Source: Alphaproteobacteria bacterium (GTDB lineage: Bacteria; Pseudomonadota; Alphaproteobacteria; Acetobacterales; Acetobacteraceae). From it: DNA of 64,000 nucleotides. Of this stretch, positions 60,978 through 64,000 are shown piece after piece; the first letter of the stretch is position 1, and each line of letters begins with the position of its first letter. A program made the position numbers and the translations under genes. Below the pieces are notes generated by a model that did not search any database, was not told the DNA's origin, and saw only the letters and a list, made by a program, of their open reading frames with translations. The stretch spans positions 186,001 through 250,000 of the forward strand of contig JADZEB010000018.1 in the NCBI GenBank assembly GCA_020850755.1, in the 5' to 3' direction.

Positions 60978-61006
60978 GTTCTAGCCCAATCGCGCGGCCA
61001 AGGCAA
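60978..61006 (-). promoter_or_regulatory. Sigma-70 promoter candidate of rplY-pth-ychF
   Basis: On the minus strand, TTGCCT (61006-61001) is followed after exactly 17 bp by TAGAAC (60983-60978). Four of six positions match in each box. The predicted transcript starts about 65 bp ahead of rplY, as usual for a ribosomal protein operon. Confidence 0.55.
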
Positions 61007-61349
61007 CATCGCGGGTGCGGGCGCACCGGACGGGGGGGAGCGGGGCCGGGCGCGCGCGGCCGGGGCGCGCGGCCGGGGCGCGCGCGGGGCCGTGCGGCGG
61101 GGGATGGCGGCCTCCGCGGCCTTTCCGGGCCATCCCCGGCCGTGCCGGGGCGCCCCGTTCGCGGTGCCGCGCGCGGGCGGGAACGGCGTCCCGTGGCGAG
61201 GCCAGATCGATGGCGAACGCCCCGGTGCCGCACGCGGGCGGGAAGGGCCGCCCCCCGGGCATCGGGCCAGGCGCTTGGGGCAGGCGCTTGCGCGCCGCCG
61301 GCGCGGAGCCGCGGGGCCTTGCCGGGCCGAGCCCGCGCCACGAATCATT

Positions 61350-61377
61350 TCGACAGCGGGCCAAGTCGCGCTATGGT
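61350..61377 (+). promoter_or_regulatory. Promoter candidate of the DUF2339 gene, giving a near-leaderless transcript
   Basis: TCGACA (61350-61355, five of six for -35) is followed after 16 bp by TATGGT (61372-61377). The -10 box ends only 8 bp before the ATG at 61386, so transcription would begin at or next to the start codon. No ribosome site is seen. Confidence 0.4.
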
Positions 61378-61385
61378 TCGCGCCC

Positions 61386-64000
61386 ATGGATGAATTCATA
61401 CTCGTCGCGCTTCTGGTCGCGCTCGGCTGGCTGCTGGGCGTGATCGCCTTCTTCCGCGCCATGGCGCAGTCCCGGCGCATCCGCGTGCTGGAGCAGGCGC
61501 TGGCCGAACGCGGCATGATACCGGCCATGCCGGCAATGCCGGTCGATCAGGCCTTCGCCGCCGCCCAGCCGGCCGCCGACATGGCGGCCCCTGCCCCCCA
61601 AGCTCCCGCCACGGCGGCCGCGCCGCCGCCGGCGCCACCGGCCCCGGCCGAGGCCATGCCGTGGGAACTGCCATCGGCCCCGCGCCCGGCCTCGGTGCCG
61701 GCAAGCGAGCCCGCGCCGGTGCTGGCTTTCGGTGCCGCCGCGTCGGACGCCGCCGCCAGCGCCGCCGCTGCCCCTGCCGATGCCGCCCCTGCCGACATGA
61801 CTGCGACGGCGGCCAAGCCGGCGCGCCGCAAGCGCCCGAGCCTGGAGGAGCAGCTCACCCTGCGTTGGGGTGTGTGGGCCGGCGCGATCGCGATCATCCT
61901 CGCCGGCGTGTTCCTGATCCGCTACGCGATCGACCAGGGCTGGCTCACGCCGGCCGTGCGCGTGACGATGGGCTTCGCGCTGGGGCTGGCGCTTGTCGTC
62001 GCCGCTGAATGGCTGCGCCGCCATCCGCTCGCCCAGCATCTCGCCGCCGGGATGAACCCCTCGCACGTGCCGCCCGCGCTGGCGGGGGCGGGCGTCGCGC
62101 TTTGCTTCGGCAATGTCTATGCCGCCTACGGCCTGTTCGAGCTGCTTGCCGCCGGCATCGCCTTCGTGGCGCTTGCCGCGGTGGCGTTCGGCGCGCTGGC
62201 GCTCGCGCTCCTGCAAGGGCCGCTGATCGCTGCCATCGGGCTGGTCGCGGCCTTCGTCACCCCGGCGCTGGTGGCCACCGACACGCCCAACGCGATGGCG
62301 CTGTTCGCCTATCTGCTGGCCGTGTGCGGCGCCGCCTTCGCGCTGGTCGGAGCGCGCGCCTGGGTGTGGCTGGCCTGGACCGCGATCGGCTTCGGCGTCG
62401 GCTGGGGCTTCCTCTGGCTCGGCACGACCAAGGCCAACCAGGCCGAGCTTGCCGTGCTGCTGCTCTATGCCAACGGCCTCCTGGCGCTGGCCTTGTTCCT
62501 GCTGCCGCGCGCGGCCTACGCCACCGAGATCGGCCGGCTGATCGGCTGGGTGGCGGTTACGCTGCTCGCCCTGCTTGCGCTGGTGGGCGGCATCGAGGCC
62601 GAGCATGCCTTCAGCGCCGTCCTGGCCACGATGCTGTTCGCGGGCCTGACCTACCTCGCCGCCTGGCGCGTGCCGCGCATCGACTTCCTGCCGGTGCTGG
62701 CGCTGGCGCTCGCCGCCGGGCTGCTGGCAAGCTGGGGCGTGGGCAAGGTCCCGGCCCCGGGCGAGCCGATCGGCGTGATCGAGGGCACCGCCACCGGCTA
62801 CATGCCGACCGCGCTCGTGCCCGAGGCGGTGCAGCCCTTCCTCACCGCGCTGATGCTGCTGGGCGGGCTGTTCCTGCTCGCCTCCTTCGCGCTGCAATGG
62901 CGCGTGCCGCGACCCTGGCGGCTGGCGACGCTCGGTGCCGCCGGGCCGCTCGTGCTTGCCATGATCGGCTTCGCCAAGGTGCGCGTCTTCGCCACCGACA
63001 CCATGTGGGCCTTCGCCGCATTGCTGCTGGCGGCGGTGATGCTCGGCTGCACCGAGCGGTTGTTGCGCGCGCGCGCCAAGCCGCGCTTCGAGCGCGCGGC
63101 CGGCATCTTCGCGTTGGGCGTTGCCGGCGCGCTGGCGCTGGCGGTGGCGATGGGGCTGCAACGCTTCTGGCTGACGGTGGCGGTGGCCGCGCTGCTGCCG
63201 GCGATCGCCTATGTCGCCCTGCAGGTGCGCCTGCCGGCGCTGCGCTGGGGTGCGGCGGCGCTGGTGCCGGTGGTGGCCGCGCGGCTCCTGTTCAACCCCT
63301 ATGTCGCCGAGTATCCGCTCGGCAGCCTGCCGATCCTCAACTGGCTGCTCTGGGGCTATGGCGCGCCGGCCGTCTGCGCCTGGGCGGCGGCGCGGCTGTT
63401 CGAGATCCAGCGCGACGACTGGCTGGTGGGCCTGCTGGAGATACTGGCGCTCCTGTTCGCAACCGTGCTGGTCGTGCTGCAACTGCGCCACCTGTTCGGC
63501 GCGGGCACGCTGACCGCCGACTACGAGTTCGCCGAGGCCGCGACGCAGACGCTCGCTCTCGCCGCGCTGTCCCTGCTCGTGCTGCACCTCAACCGACGCA
63601 TGCCGCGCCCGGTGCTCGGCCTGGCCTGGGCGGCGCTTGGCGCGGCGGCGGGCTGGCATGCGGTGGTGGTGCTCGGGCTTGCGCTCAATCCGCTGGTCAC
63701 GAACGAGCCGGTGGGCAGCCTGCCCATCCTCAACCTGCTGCTGGCGGGCTTCCTCGCGCCCGGGCTGATCGCGCTCGCCTATCGCGCCCTGCCGGAAACC
63801 GCGCCCGAGCGCGTGGCGGGCTTCCCGGTGCGCGCCGCCCTTGGCGGGGCGGGGCTGGTGTGGGGCCTGGTCTGGCTCACGCTCGAGACGCGGCGCTGGT
63901 TCCAGGGCCCCGAGATCGGCTTCGGCCGCGCCACCGACGCCGAGTGGTACGCCTATTCGGGCGTGTGGCTGGCCTATGGCGGGGCGCTGCTCGCACTCGG
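61386..64000 (+). CDS. DUF2339 polytopic membrane protein (3' end outside window)
   Basis: 871 codons are visible with no stop. An N-terminal helix (FILVALLVALGWLLGVIAFF, residues 4-23) is followed by a coiled and then Pro/Ala-rich linker (about 40-155). After that a long series of membrane helices starts at LTLRWGVWAGAIAIILAGVF, the DUF2339 signature. At least twenty helices are expected. The family is common in Proteobacteria and Bacteroidetes and its function is unknown. The start at 61386 is the first ATG after the promoter candidate and opens the first helix. The 5' end is therefore complete and the 3' end is cut. Confidence 0.9.
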   Translation, partial: MDEFILVALLVALGWLLGVIAFFRAMAQSRRIRVLEQALAERGMIPAMPAMPVDQAFAAAQPAADMAAPAPQAPATAAAPPPAPPAPAEAMPWELPSAPRPASVPASEPAPVLAFGAAASDAAASAAAAPADAAPADMTATAAKPARRKRPSLEEQLTLRWGVWAGAIAIILAGVFLIRYAIDQGWLTPAVRVTMGFALGLALVVAAEWLRRHPLAQHLAAGMNPSHVPPALAGAGVALCFGNVYAAYGLFELLAAGIAFVALAAVAFGALALALLQGPLIAAIGLVAAFVTPALVATDTPNAMALFAYLLAVCGAAFALVGARAWVWLAWTAIGFGVGWGFLWLGTTKANQAELAVLLLYANGLLALALFLLPRAAYATEIGRLIGWVAVTLLALLALVGGIEAEHAFSAVLATMLFAGLTYLAAWRVPRIDFLPVLALALAAGLLASWGVGKVPAPGEPIGVIEGTATGYMPTALVPEAVQPFLTALMLLGGLFLLASFALQWRVPRPWRLATLGAAGPLVLAMIGFAKVRVFATDTMWAFAALLLAAVMLGCTERLLRARAKPRFERAAGIFALGVAGALALAVAMGLQRFWLTVAVAALLPAIAYVALQVRLPALRWGAAALVPVVAARLLFNPYVAEYPLGSLPILNWLLWGYGAPAVCAWAAARLFEIQRDDWLVGLLEILALLFATVLVVLQLRHLFGAGTLTADYEFAEAATQTLALAALSLLVLHLNRRMPRPVLGLAWAALGAAAGWHAVVVLGLALNPLVTNEPVGSLPILNLLLAGFLAPGLIALAYRALPETAPERVAGFPVRAALGGAGLVWGLVWLTLETRRWFQGPEIGFGRATDAEWYAYSGVWLAYGGALLAL

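Larger units (their letters stand above)
60906..61385. other. 480-bp GC-rich gap with internal repeats
   Basis: No gene is supported. Near 61030-61090 GCGCGCGGCCGGG is repeated in direct copies. A second near-identical pair of about 25 bp, GGTGCCGCGCGCGGGCGGG and GGTGCCGCACGCGGGCGGG, lies around 61168 and 61231. Promoters for the two flanking divergent genes are at its ends. The core may be a non-coding spacer or a decayed repeat. Confidence 0.6.

Noticed and set aside
61015-61443. A protein-coding gene in the GC-rich gap before the DUF2339 gene
   Set aside because: Open frames exist on both strands, but they are Arg/Gly/Pro repeats without a start signal or domain and overlap the promoter and start of the real gene.
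61371-63659. A long minus-strand open frame opposite the DUF2339 gene
   Set aside because: The translation is low-complexity (Arg, Gln, His, Gly) and the plus strand encodes clear membrane helices with family motifs.

Overview
This window is very GC-rich (third codon positions almost all G or C) and densely coded. Its gene content is typical of Alphaproteobacteria: N-methylhydantoinase HyuA/HyuB genes, several family-5 solute-binding proteins with Tat-like leaders, a type II sulfide:quinone oxidoreductase, a seven-gene Mrp antiporter operon, and an rplY-pth-ychF cluster. I infer a rhodospirillalean, perhaps Acetobacteraceae-like, heterotroph. No 16S rRNA, tRNA or phylogenetic marker comparison supports a finer placement. 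I saw no tRNA, rRNA, CRISPR array, insertion sequence or prophage.

Region 1 (1-2730) is the C-terminal part of a large RTX calcium-binding protein. Region 2 (2828-25458) is an uptake and catabolism island. A plus-strand operon (hyuA, hyuB, binding protein, permease, permease-ATPase fusion, ATPase, HpcH-type aldolase, enolase-superfamily enzyme) converges on a minus-strand operon (nitronate monooxygenase-like enzyme, binding protein, amidohydrolase-like protein, PaaK-like CoA ligase, two permeases, double-ATPase fusion). A racemase-like gene and an FAD monooxygenase follow. The two oligopeptide-type transporters are fused differently. The set looks built to import and open amide- or lactam-like compounds and to activate the acid released, but the substrate cannot be read from the sequence.

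Region 3 (25872-29844) holds a type II sulfide:quinone oxidoreductase with a small membrane protein, a short-chain dehydrogenase and an MFS exporter-like gene. Region 4 (30103-39536) is the Mrp Na+(K+)/H+ antiporter operon mrpABCDEFG. Its MrpG carries an unusual C-terminal extension that resembles tandem universal-stress domains and may also be translated separately. A histidine kinase and a sigma-54-dependent response regulator follow at once. A sigma-54-like promoter candidate lies ahead of mrpA. Region 5 (39562-45175) starts with a near-perfect CueR-type copper promoter driving a Met-rich multicopper oxidase. Then come a TetR regulator, a truncated and motif-poor acyl-CoA synthetase homologue, a Spy/CpxP-like periplasmic protein and a second HpcH/HpaI aldolase.

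Region 6 (45357-58226) contains an ankyrin-repeat protein, TspO and a sodium:solute symporter. It also has the MoxR-DUF58-BatA/DUF4159-amidotransferase-like envelope-stress cluster and a divergent DUF1285-Nudix-small membrane protein-GNAT run. Region 7 (58232-64000) has two back-to-back palindromic intergenic elements, the housekeeping rplY-pth-ychF operon read on the minus strand, a 480-bp GC-rich repeat-bearing gap, and the start of a DUF2339 polytopic membrane protein cut by the window end.
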